Shown here: in pieces, positions 23,694 to 35,898 of the stretch
Layout of the letters: each line of letters begins with the position of its first letter
Numbering within the stretch: the stretch's first letter is position 1
Notes under the pieces: model-generated
The model's database searches: none
What the model was told of the DNA's origin: nothing
What the model saw: the letters and a program-made list of their open reading frames with translations, nothing else
Source: Rhizodiscina lignyota
Taxonomy: Eukaryota; Ascomycota; Dothideomycetes; Aulographales; Rhizodiscinaceae
Direction of reading: 5' to 3'
Assembly (NCBI GenBank): GCA_010015805.1
Contig: ML978134.1
Coordinates: forward strand, 682,001 to 746,000
Length of the DNA: 64,000 nucleotides
Translations under genes and position numbers: made by a program

Positions 23694-26600
23694 CGTGTTT
23701 TGATTGCTGGGTATTACCAAACAAATGCGTTGTCTCGTAATCTCGTGATTGACACGTTAATCCGCGGTGGAGTGATCCTCGATTTTCTCTCAAAGAACTA
23801 AGGAGGGTGAGAATAGACGGCTTTCCAAGCAAACGACACGCGTGTGGCTGGAGGAAGCGCTTTAAGGGGTATCACAGGTATTAAAAGGTGAGTAGGTGGT
23901 GCAAGGAGCAACTAACAACGCGTTCCAAAAGCTGCAGGCGAGAGTGCTGAGCTGAAGAGAAGCGGGTGAAGGAGGGTGGTAAGCGTGCGTTGCGGGAGCA
24001 AAGGTGTGCGGTGGAGGAAGAAGAGAAGAAGCTGGGAGAGGCGCTGAGAGCGTAAATAAGAGCCTGGCAAATTGTGGCCGGGGTGCGTTGGCCTGAGCGG
24101 GCGTGGGCCGTGCGCGCGCAGGTGGGTGTTATTAGTTGAGAGTAAGGGGCCCTTTCGCCTCCTTCCAGCGTCCGCCGGCTTGGTTCGCTTTTCGGCGGGC
24201 CGTGAGCGTCGAAAGCTGTTGGAGCGCGTTCGTGTGGCCTGCCGCTCGGCCACTGTGCGGTCCCGCGCTTTAATGAGGAGGCAGAGATTGAGGAGCACCC
24301 AAGCTGGCGGTGCAAAGCGTCGCCAGAATAATGCGAGTGCAAATGTCCGCTCCACTACACGCCTCGGAGGACTAGCAGCTATAATGTTTCAAGAGCAGAG
24401 ATTACGCGACGAGCCCAGCTCGACGCTGTCGCCGTGGCCCTATTTATGCCCTCACCACCATGCTGTCGAGTTATCGGCGCTCGATCGTGGTTCTCACTGG
24501 CTGGCCCAGCTGCCGTGGCCTGCCGACTCTCGTCGCTGCCAGCTCGCGCCCACTGGCTGTTCAGGTCTCATGACCCTCCAGGCGATCGCATGCATCGAGC
24601 CATCTCACGAGAGCCCCCGGCGCGTTCACGAGCGCTGAGGTACAGCTGTATTTCTTACGCAAACGCGCCTGGAGCATTCCGAGTCAACGCTGCACGCCAG
24701 AGCCCGCAACCCTGCATGGCGACATGCACTGGACATGCAATGCACGCCGTCCGCATATTGGCCGCCGTTGAAGCCTGCCCTGTCAAGCGCCAATCTGCTC
24801 CGAGCTTGTCATGGGCCATGCAGAGCGACGCGCTACGCCTGCACCTGAAAACCTGCGATAGGAAAGCCTGAGCAGCATCTCGTGATGATGGCCTTGCAAC
24901 ATCCTGTCTTCGTCGCCGCGCTCTCTCAGTCACCGCTTTTCACCATGCCGGGCGTTGAGATAGGAAGCGATACCCACCTGCCCGGGCAGTTGGCAATACG
25001 GCCTCGACGATCTCAACCTCAATCGGCGCCCCTTTTTCTGCTTCACGGCGGTCAACAGTCCTATTAGTTACAAGTGCTCGCTTCCTTTCCCATTCTGTCT
25101 CTTTAAAGCAACGTCAAGACCGCATAAACCAGTTCGGTGGGCGGCTGTTTGAGGAAGAGCGCTCGTCATCCAGGGTGCATGAAACGTGCTGTTCGTGCAA
25201 CCTCCACGCAGCATGACGAGTGGCTCGCCTCTCACCAACCTCCAACAGCCATATTTTGATTATTTCTGGGCCCTGGACGAGCTCTTCCTCGTCTCGCTCG
25301 CCGACTGGAATCTCATCTTATGATCTTTATGATCTGTTTCGCCTTCCCGCCCTGGACGCGAGCCGCACGAGGTCAAAGCGGATCCCCACATGTGCCTTGA
25401 GGGTTTCACGGTTTCACAAAATTTTGTGCCGCAAGCGTTTCAACCTCTCAGCAAATTCGAGGCCGCCGCGCTGGCCAGCACCACCCAGACCCTGACCGCC
25501 ACACTCTGCACATAAATCGTTAGCGCTTGCGCTCGACCCACCCAAATCTCGCAACCTTGACCTCTGCCCAGCAAGCTCTCCAACTCGTTCCTTTGAAAAG
25601 TGATGCAATCCTGCGATTATCCGCATAAAGGTGAAGGCAGACTCTCGTCGCAACAGAGTCCACCACGAGCGCCTCGGAAAAGTACTTGATTTAGCGGATC
25701 CCCGCGATCGATTCCTTTTACTTTTCTTGCAAGTCACCTCGCATCTTGGCCCGCATGAGACAAGACCCTTCACGTGATGGGGGCACGATTACGCAGGAGC
25801 TGAGCCAACCATCAACTTCTCTCCCCACTTCAGCCTTACCACGTTCGATTCACTCGGCGCAACCCTATGCCACTCCGCAAGATTCCGCGTCTCGTACCTG
25901 CAAGCTGACCTTACACGCTCTAGAGTTCTCAAGCACTGCCTCGATGAGATGACGAACTTCAGCGAAGAATTTGTCCTAACCTTATCTCGATTGACCTGCG
26001 ACTCATGATTATGACGACACATTCGGCTTATTCTTGCTTAGTACATACGTGACTAGGCTAGGTTCTATTTGCCCTTGAACTTCTCGTGACTACTGCTGTA
26101 CGTCGATTTGTTTCCCTATCATAGAGTCAACCTCGAAGTTTTAGTCTTAATAAAGCTGGGAAAGACCACAGATTGATGATTAGATTATCAACACACCTTT
26201 ATTCACATCCAGGCGGTTCTAACCCAGATATTGTCTCTATCGCTTGGCGATGAAGACGTAGAAATAGACCCATCTGGTAATTATTAGGATTCCTTATTGC
26301 TCTATAGATAGTCTCTGTTCATCTTCAGTGCGAATTCTCCCACAAAGCGTTCCAAAATAGCATTTACATTCGTAACCTTATCCACACACAGCCACAACAA
26401 GGTGCGGAACATGTTATGTGATGGCGGCCGACCCTGGCTCCGATCCCCCGTTAACAGATTCCTGCAATGCTCAGGAAGGATATCTTGTGCATTGCATTTT
26501 CTAAGAGTTGCGCGTGAAGCAAATCTGTTAAACATATGCCCAATCCTTCAAACGTCGCAAGGAGCTCCACGGAGGTACTGAGCATCAACCGCTAGTCCAC

Positions 26601-27922
26601 CGAGCCTGCTCAGTTTATCAAGCAAATTGCTAAACATACCACTGGCCGCCAGAGCCCCTACGATTGTTCGTTGCATCCGTATTGGCCGCGCCATCCAATA
26701 CTCAGCATCACCTTTCTTGGCCTCCCCCGCCGGTCTCCGCACCTCCGAAGACTATCGAATTAGTTCTGGGACATTCTTTAAAGACCCTTACTTTCGTCGG
26801 CCAGATATCCCAGGTGTCACATGCAACGTATCTTGGATGGTCGTTGCCGTCAGAAGGCCATCCGCTGGTAGAGGGGTTGGGAAGGGCAATTTGGGTTAGA
26901 TCAGCCGAGCAGCCCGAACTCCACCAAAGAAGCTTGAGAGACTCCGAGATCAACCCTCGTTGTGCCCATGCGGGAAAAAATATGTACCGCGCAGCCATGG
27001 CACCGAAGTGCATCCTCGGCATCCGAAGACTAGGATTTCGACTTCATTCCTTCGCAGCTTGGATTGCTGCATACTGTTCCGTTCCCAGTGGGTGATCCCT
27101 CGAGCTTGATACAAGTGATCTACAGCCGTTAGTGGCCGACATTGTTGAAGCTGTTCATCACGCAGTCTTCAACTCTGTTTGTGCGCGGCGCCCTCGGTTC
27201 GACTCATTGACACCCTCCGGCCTCTCTTGCTTCCTTCTACATGCATAGGCATACTCGTCCTCACATCGATCCCCAGGATTGTAACGTAAGCGGCCACCGC
27301 AAGTGTCTCATCGAGTCGGTGAGAGGCCGTCGTTCACTCGTTGGACATGCGAATCGCCACAGTTGGAGCACTTCGCCGTAGCCACGATCGTGTCGCGGCC
27401 GCTCAACCCTGAGAAATGGACTGGTGTTTCAACCTCCTTGAGCTGGTTCTCAAACTTCCGCTCGAGGGCCAGCGTGTCGAGCAGCACCATATCAGAGTGT
27501 CGAGGACCTGTATCGTACGTTATGGATTTTCCAGATGTAAACCTTGCTACACGACACGATCTTTCCCATCCAGTTTCTAAGAATGGCACTGCTGACATCT
27601 GGTCGTTCCACTGCACTTAATCTGGTTCGGCTGCTGAGAGGAGCATGCAGAATTCAGTTTATTGTTTAATATTGTAAAGGAGTGTCAAAAACTATATCGC
27701 GAAAGGAGATTCAATGCCGTGGCTATGCTAGAGGGAGAGTCATTATACAAGTTACTGCTATGCCTGTTTCACTTCTAGTTCCAGCACATCCATATACTCG
27801 ACCGACAACGAATCAGGAGTGAATACCGCCATTCCAGAACGCAAACTCGCCTCTTCGATGGTCTATATCTTCAGCTAGGGATTGCACACAGCCGCAAACC
27901 CCCCAACGTTCTAGAATTTTCA
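23694..27922. other. 4.2-kb gene-poor region
   Basis: The first ~400 bases hold the PH-gene leader and a CT-rich core promoter on the minus strand. Beyond that, open frames are short and overlapping without recognisable domains. A minus-strand frame at 27308..27616 contains a CSNCG pair but no wider match, and frames at 26302..27022 (-) could be a decayed gene. No terminal repeats or tRNAs were found by eye. Confidence 0.4.
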
Positions 27923-28506
27923 TTAGACAGCTAGTTGGCCGTTGGGGCCCGGTTGAGCATACGTCGACGGAGGCGTATCTACAGGATCGTTGCAGTCTGC
28001 AAAGCCGACGATGACATTATTACCTGCCGTATCGAAAACTTGGCCGCTCCAGCTGCCTTGTGACTTCTGTTGGCAGGCAACTCGAAGGCTGTCTTGAGCT
28101 GTTGTGGCCACTGTGGCACAGGTAACCGAAAAGTCCGCGTTGGGACCCTACAAGACGTGAGACCGCTATTCGAGCCCGCGGGGCGGAAAGGCGATGTACT
28201 CACTGCGCACACGTACACGCCACTGGTATTGATGCATTCGATACGCGAACACGAGTTTTGCGACGCTGTACACGTCTGTTGGTTGTTGGCGGTGTTGCCA
28301 CTATCGCCGAGGTTCGACAAGTTCGTGTCAGTGTCGGCACCGCTTGCAGTTGCAAAGCTGCCGCAAAAGCCTCCGTTCAGAGCTAGCAGTTGCTAGCGTT
28401 TTCCAAGGGAATCGTGGTGTGCCGTCGCGTTCGCCAGGGTGTCGGGAGGCGCTGCACTCGCCGACGCTATGAGTGTAAGAACTGTTGCAAGCATGAAGGC
28501 CTTCAT
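27923..28506 (-). pseudogene. Cys-rich secreted protein paralogue with internal stop
   Basis: This is a homologue of the gene at 29763. It opens with a signal peptide (MKAFMLATVLTLIASASAAP), then a short pro-segment ending in a Kex2-like KR. A TAG at 28395..28393 follows KR directly, where the intact paralogue has KRQ, consistent with a CAG to TAG transition. After it the frame stays open and conserved (LNGGFCG, TCTAS, CSRIEC, NTSGVYVCA), with a 56-nt intron at 28203..28148 (GTGAGT...GTAG), to VGFADCNDP, YAQPGPNG and a stop at 27923. Eight Cys are present; the C-terminal ~25 residues of the paralogue, with two more Cys, are missing. A weak-consensus 75-nt intron (28457..28383, GTGCAG donor) would skip the stop in frame, so expression is not excluded. 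Confidence 0.65.
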
Positions 28507-28803
28507 TGTTGATGGAGTTCTACGTTCTTTGCTAAGTGCCTGCTGAGAATGGACAGGAAAAGTGCAGGAGCGCTTGTAGATGATGCTTCGCCTCTGCTTT
28601 CACGGATTAGGTAGAAATGAATACGTCAAAGGAAACACAGATTAGGATAGGAAAAAATGAGAATGGAAATAAGGAAAAAGAGCAAGGAAATGGATGCTTC
28701 TGATTGATCTTTAAGGTGGTATGGATAGTAAGATATGAAAGAAAGAGACAGTACCATATATATGCACGAACGAGATCGACATTGATTGTTGCTTAAATTT
28801 CAT
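28507..28803. other. Promoter side of the minus-strand secreted-protein copy
   Basis: AT-rich non-coding DNA upstream of the paralogue on the minus strand. It ends at the first TA-flanked inverted-repeat element. No other feature is seen. Confidence 0.4.
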
Positions 28804-28805
28804 TA

Positions 28806-29064
28806 CCGTACTTTTCGTGGAGAGTCGTTGTACGCTGAAAAGCCTACTAACCCTCTAAGGTAGATAGTAGATACCTCCCTATACGTTAGCTTAGAGGATA
28901 ATCTTGGGAGATATTATTTTTAGTTATTGAGGCGTAATTTTAAGAGCGTACTCGATTTACGAGCGCTAATTGTATTGGCTATACCTTAACCGTACACTGA
29001 TCGAGGACAGCCTACCGAAGCCACGGCTTTTTTAGCGTATAACGACTCTCCACGAAAAGTACGG
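28806..29064. mobile_element. MITE, Tc1/mariner-like (TA target duplication), 259 bp
   Basis: The ends are inverted copies of each other over about 40 bp with roughly three mismatches: the left end begins CCGTACTTTTCGTGGAGAGT, and the complement of the right end begins the same way. A TA dinucleotide flanks each side (28804-28805 and 29065-29066), the target duplication of the Tc1/mariner superfamily. The interior is AT-rich and has no open frame, so it is non-autonomous. It sits between the two divergent secreted-protein paralogues. Confidence 0.85.
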
Positions 29065-29324
29065 TAGTCTCGGAAGCTTTATGTAGTGCAGGCTCAAGTG
29101 AAGTTGTTAGGTGAAGTTGTCTAGCGGACCAGCGTTAAGCGGCGTCACCGCCAATCAAACGGATGTACATAGCCGATCGCTAACCTATTTTAGTTCCCCC
29201 CTTACCACATCAAGACATCAACGTTTCCCTTCAGATATACCATCAAAGTCTCCGGCCTCGCCTGCCAGACTCGGCGTCTATTGGCCAACTTGATCAGGAT
29301 GCAGTAGCCGAAGCGCAGGTTCTA

Positions 29325-29504
29325 CCGTGAAATTCGGCCGACATTCGCTTTGCGCTAAAAACGGGCGGTTGTGCAATCTCACTGTTGCTAACTCAAGCAT
29401 TGGAGGTATCGACTACCTCTACTTGCCATTGATCTATTGGTCAAAAGGTATCTGTGCACAGCCATCCATTTTTAGCGCAAAGCGAATGTCGCCGAATTTC
29501 ACGG
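29325..29504. mobile_element. Second MITE with TA flanks, 180 bp
   Basis: Inverted ends of about 50 bp begin CCGTGAAATTCGG on both strands and share a CATTCGCTTTGCGCTAAAAA block (inner end). TA dinucleotides flank the element at 29323-29324 and 29505-29506. The interior (~80 bp) has no coding capacity. The terminal CCGT is shared with the element at 28806 but the remaining repeat differs, so it is a separate Tc1/mariner-like family. Its right end lies about 260 bp upstream of the secreted-protein start at 29763. Confidence 0.85.
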
Positions 29505-29762
29505 TATCCTTGTGCCATGTACTCCGTAGGGTTGGTAAAGGCCGTGATAGCGTCATGGAGCCTCATAGGTACAAGTATCTATCACCGCTCTACGCTGAAC
29601 TTGGCTCAAGACAAAACAGCAACAAACATAATCTACGATATTTTCCTAAATACTCTATTTCCTTTCGTTTTCCCTTACTTTCCTTGTTCCCTTGTTAATT
29701 GCATTTCTTCCTTCATTTTTCCATTCGATCTTTAACCAACCCAAAAGACACTACTCTTTACA

Positions 29763-30399
29763 ATGAAGTTTTCCCAATCATCAGCGATCCTGGCATTCGC
29801 TGCCCTTGCGTACGCCGCGCCACACCGCAACATGCCCATCTCCAAGCGACAGCATCGGGCAGACCTGGTGCTTGGCTTGAACGGAGGATTCTGCGGTGTA
29901 TTTGCAACTGCGGATGGTGATGATACGCAAACGAACCTCGACAGGATCGGCAATAACGGCGAGACCTGCACCGCTACCAAAGGAACCTGCTCAAGGATCG
30001 GCTGTCTCAACACCTCTGCCATCTACATCTGCGCATCCCAGAACTCGGACTTTAGCCAATCCTGCGCGAGCGTCGTACAGACAATCGGGGAAACCATCCA
30101 GGGGACCTGCTCAGCGAGTAGTGCTGTCCAAAACGGCGGCCCGCTCAGTGGTCAGCTTTTCCTTCAGGACGGGACCAACTTCGTACGCCTGCGACTTATG
30201 TGATGAATTTCCCTGACGCGTTGCTAACACTTCATGATAGGTTATTGGTTTTGGGAACTGCAACGATCCTGCCAGCACACCTCCTTCGAGCTACGCGCAG
30301 CCTGGTCCGAACGGGGCCCCAGCAACAAACTGCAAGATGAGCGCCACCGACAGCGTTGATGGCAACGGTGACTTTAGCATTCAATCCTCATGCCAGTGA
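29763..30399 (+). CDS. Cys-rich small secreted protein (candidate effector)
   Basis: Exons 29763..30182 and 30241..30399 give 192 residues; the 58-nt intron has a GTACGC donor, a GCTAAC branch and an ATAG acceptor. The N-terminus is a signal peptide (MKFSQSSAILAFAALAYAAP) followed by a pro-segment ending in a Kex2-like KR at about residue 29. The mature part has ten Cys (in LNGGFCG, GETC, GTCSRIGC, YICA, SQSC, GTC, GNCNDP, NCK and SSC), suggesting five disulphides. No catalytic motif or known fold is recognised. Small size, secretion, even Cys number and a decayed neighbour copy are features of effector-like or cell-surface proteins, but a host-interaction role is inference. Its promoter contains a MITE. 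Confidence 0.85.
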
Positions 30400-31158
30400 A
30401 GCGCTGTGTGCTCCGCCTCGTCGAGGACACAGAGTGCCTTGCATGGCTGTGAAGCAGTATTCATGTTGGCAATACGACTTGTATCGACTGTTGCAGCCAG
30501 CACGTAGCTATACTTGTTGTTGTCTTGGGCAAGCATTCTCATGCATATCGGTAGCGTTTGGGATGCTTCCTTTTGTAGTGTCATTTTATTCGCTCTTTGA
30601 ACCTGTAAATTCTATCATAAAACTCAAAACCACATGTTCTTGCTTAAACACTTCCGGCATCTGTCAAAGTAGTACAGAGACGGTTACATTACGCCTGCTT
30701 CAATAACTAAGTGCTATTGTCGCTGTTCCTACCTTATGAGGTTCAAGTGCGGAGTACTTACTACGTAGCGCTGCCATCTCCAGCACCCGAGCCAAGTGAG
30801 TCGAAGAGACTTTCGGTAGTTAGGACCATGCATTCCACAGCCGTGCGCCACAAGCAGAACGAAAATCTGCGTATAACGCCAGAGGACTTGCGAATTCTAC
30901 TTATAGCGCTCGTAACGATGCTGTTGTACAATTGAACGTAGTAAAACAAAACACCTCCCGACTTTTGAGTGCACCAGACAAGTTCCACCCACCGCTGTAT
31001 GAGAACGCAGGAACGCAAAAAACCAACCGAGTACAGACAATCGGCCGTAATGTCAGACTTCGTCAATCCTTAAACCCCAAACCTCACTCTTTTCAACAGT
31101 ACCGGTCGAACGCGAAATCTAGTCGTACACCTCTCTGATCCGCATTGATTCACCGCTC
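30400..31158. other. Convergent intergenic spacer
   Basis: The spacer lies between the secreted-protein 3' end (+) and the transporter 3' end (-). No gene is recognised. Confidence 0.5.
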
Positions 31159-34100
31159 TCAACTAGCATTGACAAGCACATAGCTTGTCACTGCTCCCAT
31201 TCTCTCGCTCGTCAATCTCAAGCCAACTCTTAGAAGCTCCATCTCTCCCTCCGGCCACTCTCTGCCGAGACGCTCCCACTCTTCCTTTCTCAGCACCCAA
31301 GCTACACCACCCTTCTCAACAGTGACCGTCGCGCTGCGCTCGACACCCGCGAAGAACGGTAGCTCGCCGCACGTCGTGCCTGCCACTATGCTTTCCTGAT
31401 AGCTGCCTTGCTCGAGGTCGTACGTACAGGTCAAAATGCCTTCTTCGAGGAGATAGAAGCCGGTTGCGCGGTCGCCCGCAGAGTATAGCACAGAGCCCTG
31501 TTCGAGGGATAAACGAGAAAAATATGGCACGGAACGATACCAGAAGTCGATGTCCTTGTCGGAGTAGTTACGGAATGTCTGCAAGATCAGCAGCAGCGGT
31601 TGACTGAGGCCAGACCATTTCGGCGGAGGTATGGCGTCGTTATCCTCCAGCGTGGTTGTGGCCGCTTGATGCAGAAAATTACGGCGCGGGCTGGCAAAAC
31701 TTGCATCCAGGCTCGTGGCACGGGGTGATGGGCTCCCAGAGACACCAACGGGAAGGGAGGCGGTCACGGGTTGTCCTAGCTGTGTGGAAATAGCGTCGGA
31801 GCGTGCTTTAAACGCGATGAGTTGGTCATTCTCGCACGCTTCGAGGGCCTTGTTGAGGTCTTCAAAAACACGTGGAGGAGTGTCGAATCGGTCATCCTCA
31901 TCAGAATTGAAGAGGCCAACCATAGCTAGACTAAGACCGAGCTCGCCAGACATGCTAATTCCCGAAAGCACCATTGCGACATTCTTGTGATGCAGAATGC
32001 GTCTAAGGCGCGCAAAAGCTTCCGCGGCCGAGAAGTCAAGGCCAGTGACATGACGGAAGTCAAGGACAAGAAAGCGGATCGGCTGTCGGGAGAACTCGTC
32101 TTCGTCGATGAGCCGGCGAACTTGCTTCTCCACGTCGACAATGGTGCCGAAGAAGAGATATCCTGCAAGTTTGAAGACCCGGAGTTGAGAGCCGACTTCA
32201 TGCAGAAAGCGGCGGTGGACAGGATGACGGCGTACGGTCGATTCTGCGATGGATCCTGAATAGACTGCCCGAACGGCGGAAATACGGGAGGTCTGAACGA
32301 CGAAAATGAGGGACGAGAGGATGATGCCGATGACAATGCCCACGACGAAATCGTGAAAGCCCATCACGAGAACGATGACAAGGATCTGCGCAATTAAGAT
32401 GTCAGAGTTGTTGCACATTTCATAGTAACGGAGAACCAATTTGAGACATACCATGAGATATTCGAGCTTGTGTATGCGCCCAAAAGTATCCCACAATGCT
32501 TCCTTGACTAGATCAATGCCAAGGAGATAGATGAGCGTGCCGACAATCATCTTGGGGATAAACCCAATCGCCTCTGGGCCAGCCATCCACGTCGCCAATG
32601 TGACAAGCGCGAGGAGGAAGCCCGCAAGTCGGCTGTTGCCACCGTTTCGGATGAACATCTGACTGTTCGCATAAACCAAGTAGTTCTAAGCAAAGTAAGT
32701 AAACTAATTCTGCTTAGCGGTTAGAACGAGTGTACCTGTATGCTACCGGCAAAGCCAGAAATGGTATTCGACAAGCCATGATTGATGAGCTCCTGATTCG
32801 TGCTAATATCGTCCTCCTGCACAGCTAGCGCAAGAGCAGGCACGTTTATGGGAACGTGGATGATGCCAAAGAACGACAGTGCAAACATAGTCGGGATGCA
32901 CTTCGCGATCGCAGTCCAGTCCACGATTTTAAGATCTGGTCTACGTCAGCATTTTAGGGCTCAGATGAGGAATGATGACTCCTTACTGTAAAAGGAATAG
33001 AAATGATAGAATGCCACACCGGATTGCGGCTTTTCAAACACCCAACCAGAATCCCGGAGGTCTTCCAGGCTGAGCTTCGGAGTGGCAGCAACAATGATAT
33101 AAAAGAAGGCCATAATGGAAATGAAGTACGCTGGGACAATCCAAGGTCGCTCTGAGAAAAGCTTCATGACAAATAAAATGATTGCCAGCACTAAAGGAAC
33201 CGTCCACAAAGGCAACGTGTCAAGCCTGATCAGCTTCTGCAGTGTAGCTATATCATACTCCAGGTTGCCGTTGATCCCAGCAGAGACTTCGATGCCAGTT
33301 AAAAAGAGGAAAACACCAACACCGCCAATGCAGCCTGTTAGAATACTCCGAGGGAAGAAGCTCACGAGATTGCCCAGCTTGAAGATCCCCAGTAACAGGA
33401 AGATGATGCCTGTCATAACGGAGCTCATAATGTAGGAGACGTAAACAGTGGCCATAATCGATTCAGTAGCAGCTGCAGCGCCCATTTGAGCCATGATGAG
33501 ATATGCCATCTTGTGAAAGAAGGGAACTACCTCGATCATTTCAGATCCTAATCAAGCGATACACATTAGCCGTGTTCATATTACAATAACTTCAGCTCTG
33601 ACTGAACGTTAAATCTGAGCAATCTCGAAGGTCCCAAACCCTCATGGCCCCAGAATCGATTGTCCACTAGCTTAGAAACGGAGTATTAAAATTTAGGTTC
33701 TTACCAACGCCTCCTTTGAATTTAGACCTGCACGAATATATCACTTGGGATATGACTGTGCTCACGAAGAAGATGGCAATACCATCAGGTCCGGTGTCTG
33801 CAAAGATGGCTTCCCCAAGTGGAAATAGGATCGTGCCGTATGACAGAGCATCGAGAACATTAAGGAGCCAACCCAAGAAAACAGCCGGTAGAGCAGTGGC
33901 GACAGATTTCATTCCGTACAAGGCGCCTCCCCCCAGACTCTTTGGAGTCCATGTTTTCGGAGTGGTCAGTGTTCGCCAAAATGCGGCAGTCTGACTGCGT
34001 GCATCTTGTAACGTTCCCTTTCTGACCGAAGCTTCCTGACTCTCCACTTGGCCTGGATCCTTGGATGTTCTCTTAAAACCTGTCCTTGGCATCCCGGCCT

Positions 34101-34828
34101 TGGGTAGCAGCGAGGTTCTCTCATCAGGCTCGATTGTATCCGCATTTTCTACGACAACTTCAGGAACATTGTTGGTGCCCATATCTGAAGTTGGATCCTC
34201 TCGTGTAACCGATGTATAGCCATCCGCTATTGGCATTTCAGCCGTATCTTCTGCTTCCGGCGATACTGGCTCCGATACCTCTTGAATAGCGTCCGGTAGC
34301 GCGGACTCCAAAGAGTCTCTCCCTTCCCCTTGCTCTGAATCACTGACTAATGACTCGGAGCGTCTTCGTGAGTATGTATCGGCATCTGCTGAGGGTGTAT
34401 ATGGCCGTTGTGTGGGTGAAGGGCCGCGAGGAAGTGAACTTGATTGCTCCAATCCCCAGATTGCTAGCTGTTGGGTTTGTTCTCTCACGCCCTGAGAGGA
34501 ATAGTGTACGGGTTCTAAGTTTTGTTTCTATTAGTAGGTGTTCCCTATTCACAGTCGGGTGTAGAAAGGTAGAGTGTAACCTACCAACTGATCCTGATAT
34601 ATTGTGCGCGAAAGACCGTGTTGGTATGCGGTGACCAACTGACGATGAGAGCAATTGGCCGGAGGATGAAGCCGATCGTTTTCGTGGAGCAGGTAGTGGT
34701 CGACTGGAGGAATGAGAGGACAACTGTGACACGTCTTCGTCTTCGACTTCATCGTTGGTGAATGGGAGTCGCCGTTGCAATGACGCCGGTGAGCCACCAG
34801 AGCGGCTCCATCGCGGCGGAACCGACAT
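31159..34828 (-). CDS. SulP/SLC26-type vacuolar transporter, Vsb1-like, with STAS and cyclic-nucleotide-binding-like domains
   Basis: Six exons: 34828..34585, 34514..33705, 33547..32987, 32935..32736, 32685..32452 and 32385..31159, giving 1091 residues. Each junction keeps a known family motif intact (for example FKGGVG|SEMIEVVPFFHKM). A ~230-residue Ser-rich cytosolic N-terminus precedes a SulP membrane core (LNVLDALSYGTILFPLG, PRSILTGCIGGVGVFL, HVPINVPALALAVQEDD). Then come a STAS domain (LRVFKLAGYLFFGTIVDVEK ... LVLDFRHVTGLDFSA) and a C-terminal cNMP-binding-like fold (GSVLYSAGDRATGFYLLEEG, TCGELPFFAGVERSATV). This architecture matches yeast YGR125W/Vsb1, needed for vacuolar storage of basic amino acids, and its relatives. 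Transport of the same cargo here is inference. The fifth intron (66 nt) has no stop and would insert 22 residues if retained. Confidence 0.92.
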
Positions 34829-35898
34829 TGGCCTCTACGACGGAGGGGGTTACTGAAGAGACGGGTAAGGGACTGAAATACACCACAGCTCTGACGAGCT
34901 TTCGTAGCTGCGGGAGCTGTGAGGATTAAGGTTGAAGCTATGCACGGGAGCGATGACGGCTAAGGCCAGGGCGAGCCATCAAGGCCAACGAGACGGCATA
35001 TCAAGTAGTGAGGGGTAGTGCATTGTAGCTATACGGTTATATTTTAGAGAAGAAGTCTAGAATACACAGCGAGCAGTAAACCTCGGGAAGGGCAGACAGG
35101 AGAGATGAAAGGATAGCTCTTGCCGGGGTTGAGATAGTTGAGATGAAAATCTGAAGGCCCCACACGGAATGCCACTGGCTGGGGTAAGTCACGGCCCGTT
35201 CAGATACGCGTCTTGCCGCCCGGTCGTTATCTCAGACACACCAGCGATTGGACAATTACGAGCGATGGAGTATAAATTCCAGCTATGTGGCGAGCTACTC
35301 CATATACAGAGAGGTGATGTGGACCGTCGCAACTTTTGCTCGCGCTCCTGCAGAGCGTCGCGTGGCGTCATCCTTCCCTGCAAATTTCAGCCTCGCGCTG
35401 CTGCCCCGCAATCGATCTCCAAGCGGCCACTCGAACGTCGCTGGGCCTGCACGCTGCATGCGCCAGGAGCATGGGAAAGGTCGCAAAGAAAATTCTGCAG
35501 CTTCACGTTCGCCTCCAACCCAGCATTCCGGTAGAGGGCCTTTGCTCCACCAAGAACACTCTCCAGATTCAGAACATTGCCCTCATTAGCGTCCTCGGTT
35601 GGCCACAAAGAGCGTTCGTTCGGGACACCGGTCCGCCAATGCTTGTTCCACGCTGCATATTCCCCGCTCATGCCATACCTTTCTGTGACAATTCTGCTCT
35701 GATAATAACCTCCGCATCTCCTCATCTTCTACCAGCGTGTCCAGCTCGCCGTGCATTCCCAAGCTGTCATGCGGACAATAGCGAGAGCTTCTCCGGAACT
35801 CCCACCTTTCGAATTGCCGAGTACCAACGGATGGTGCGAAGTCGGACAAGTCGAACAGATGAATTCGCCAAGCCGGACTTGAAGAGTATGGGCAGACA
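34829..35898. other. Intergenic between transporter promoter and psf1 3' end
   Basis: The transporter promoter and leader are on the minus strand. Open frames exist on both strands at 35169..35962, including a plus-strand frame running into the last psf1 exon, but none resembles a known family. They are treated as chance. Confidence 0.4.

Noticed and set aside
27191-27215. GGTTCGACTC, a possible tRNA B-box
   Set aside because: The bases on either side cannot pair to form a T-stem and no cloverleaf can be drawn.
27308-27616. Minus-strand frame with a CSNCG pair
   Set aside because: A single Cys pair is not enough to call a zinc protein; upstream and downstream sequence does not extend it.
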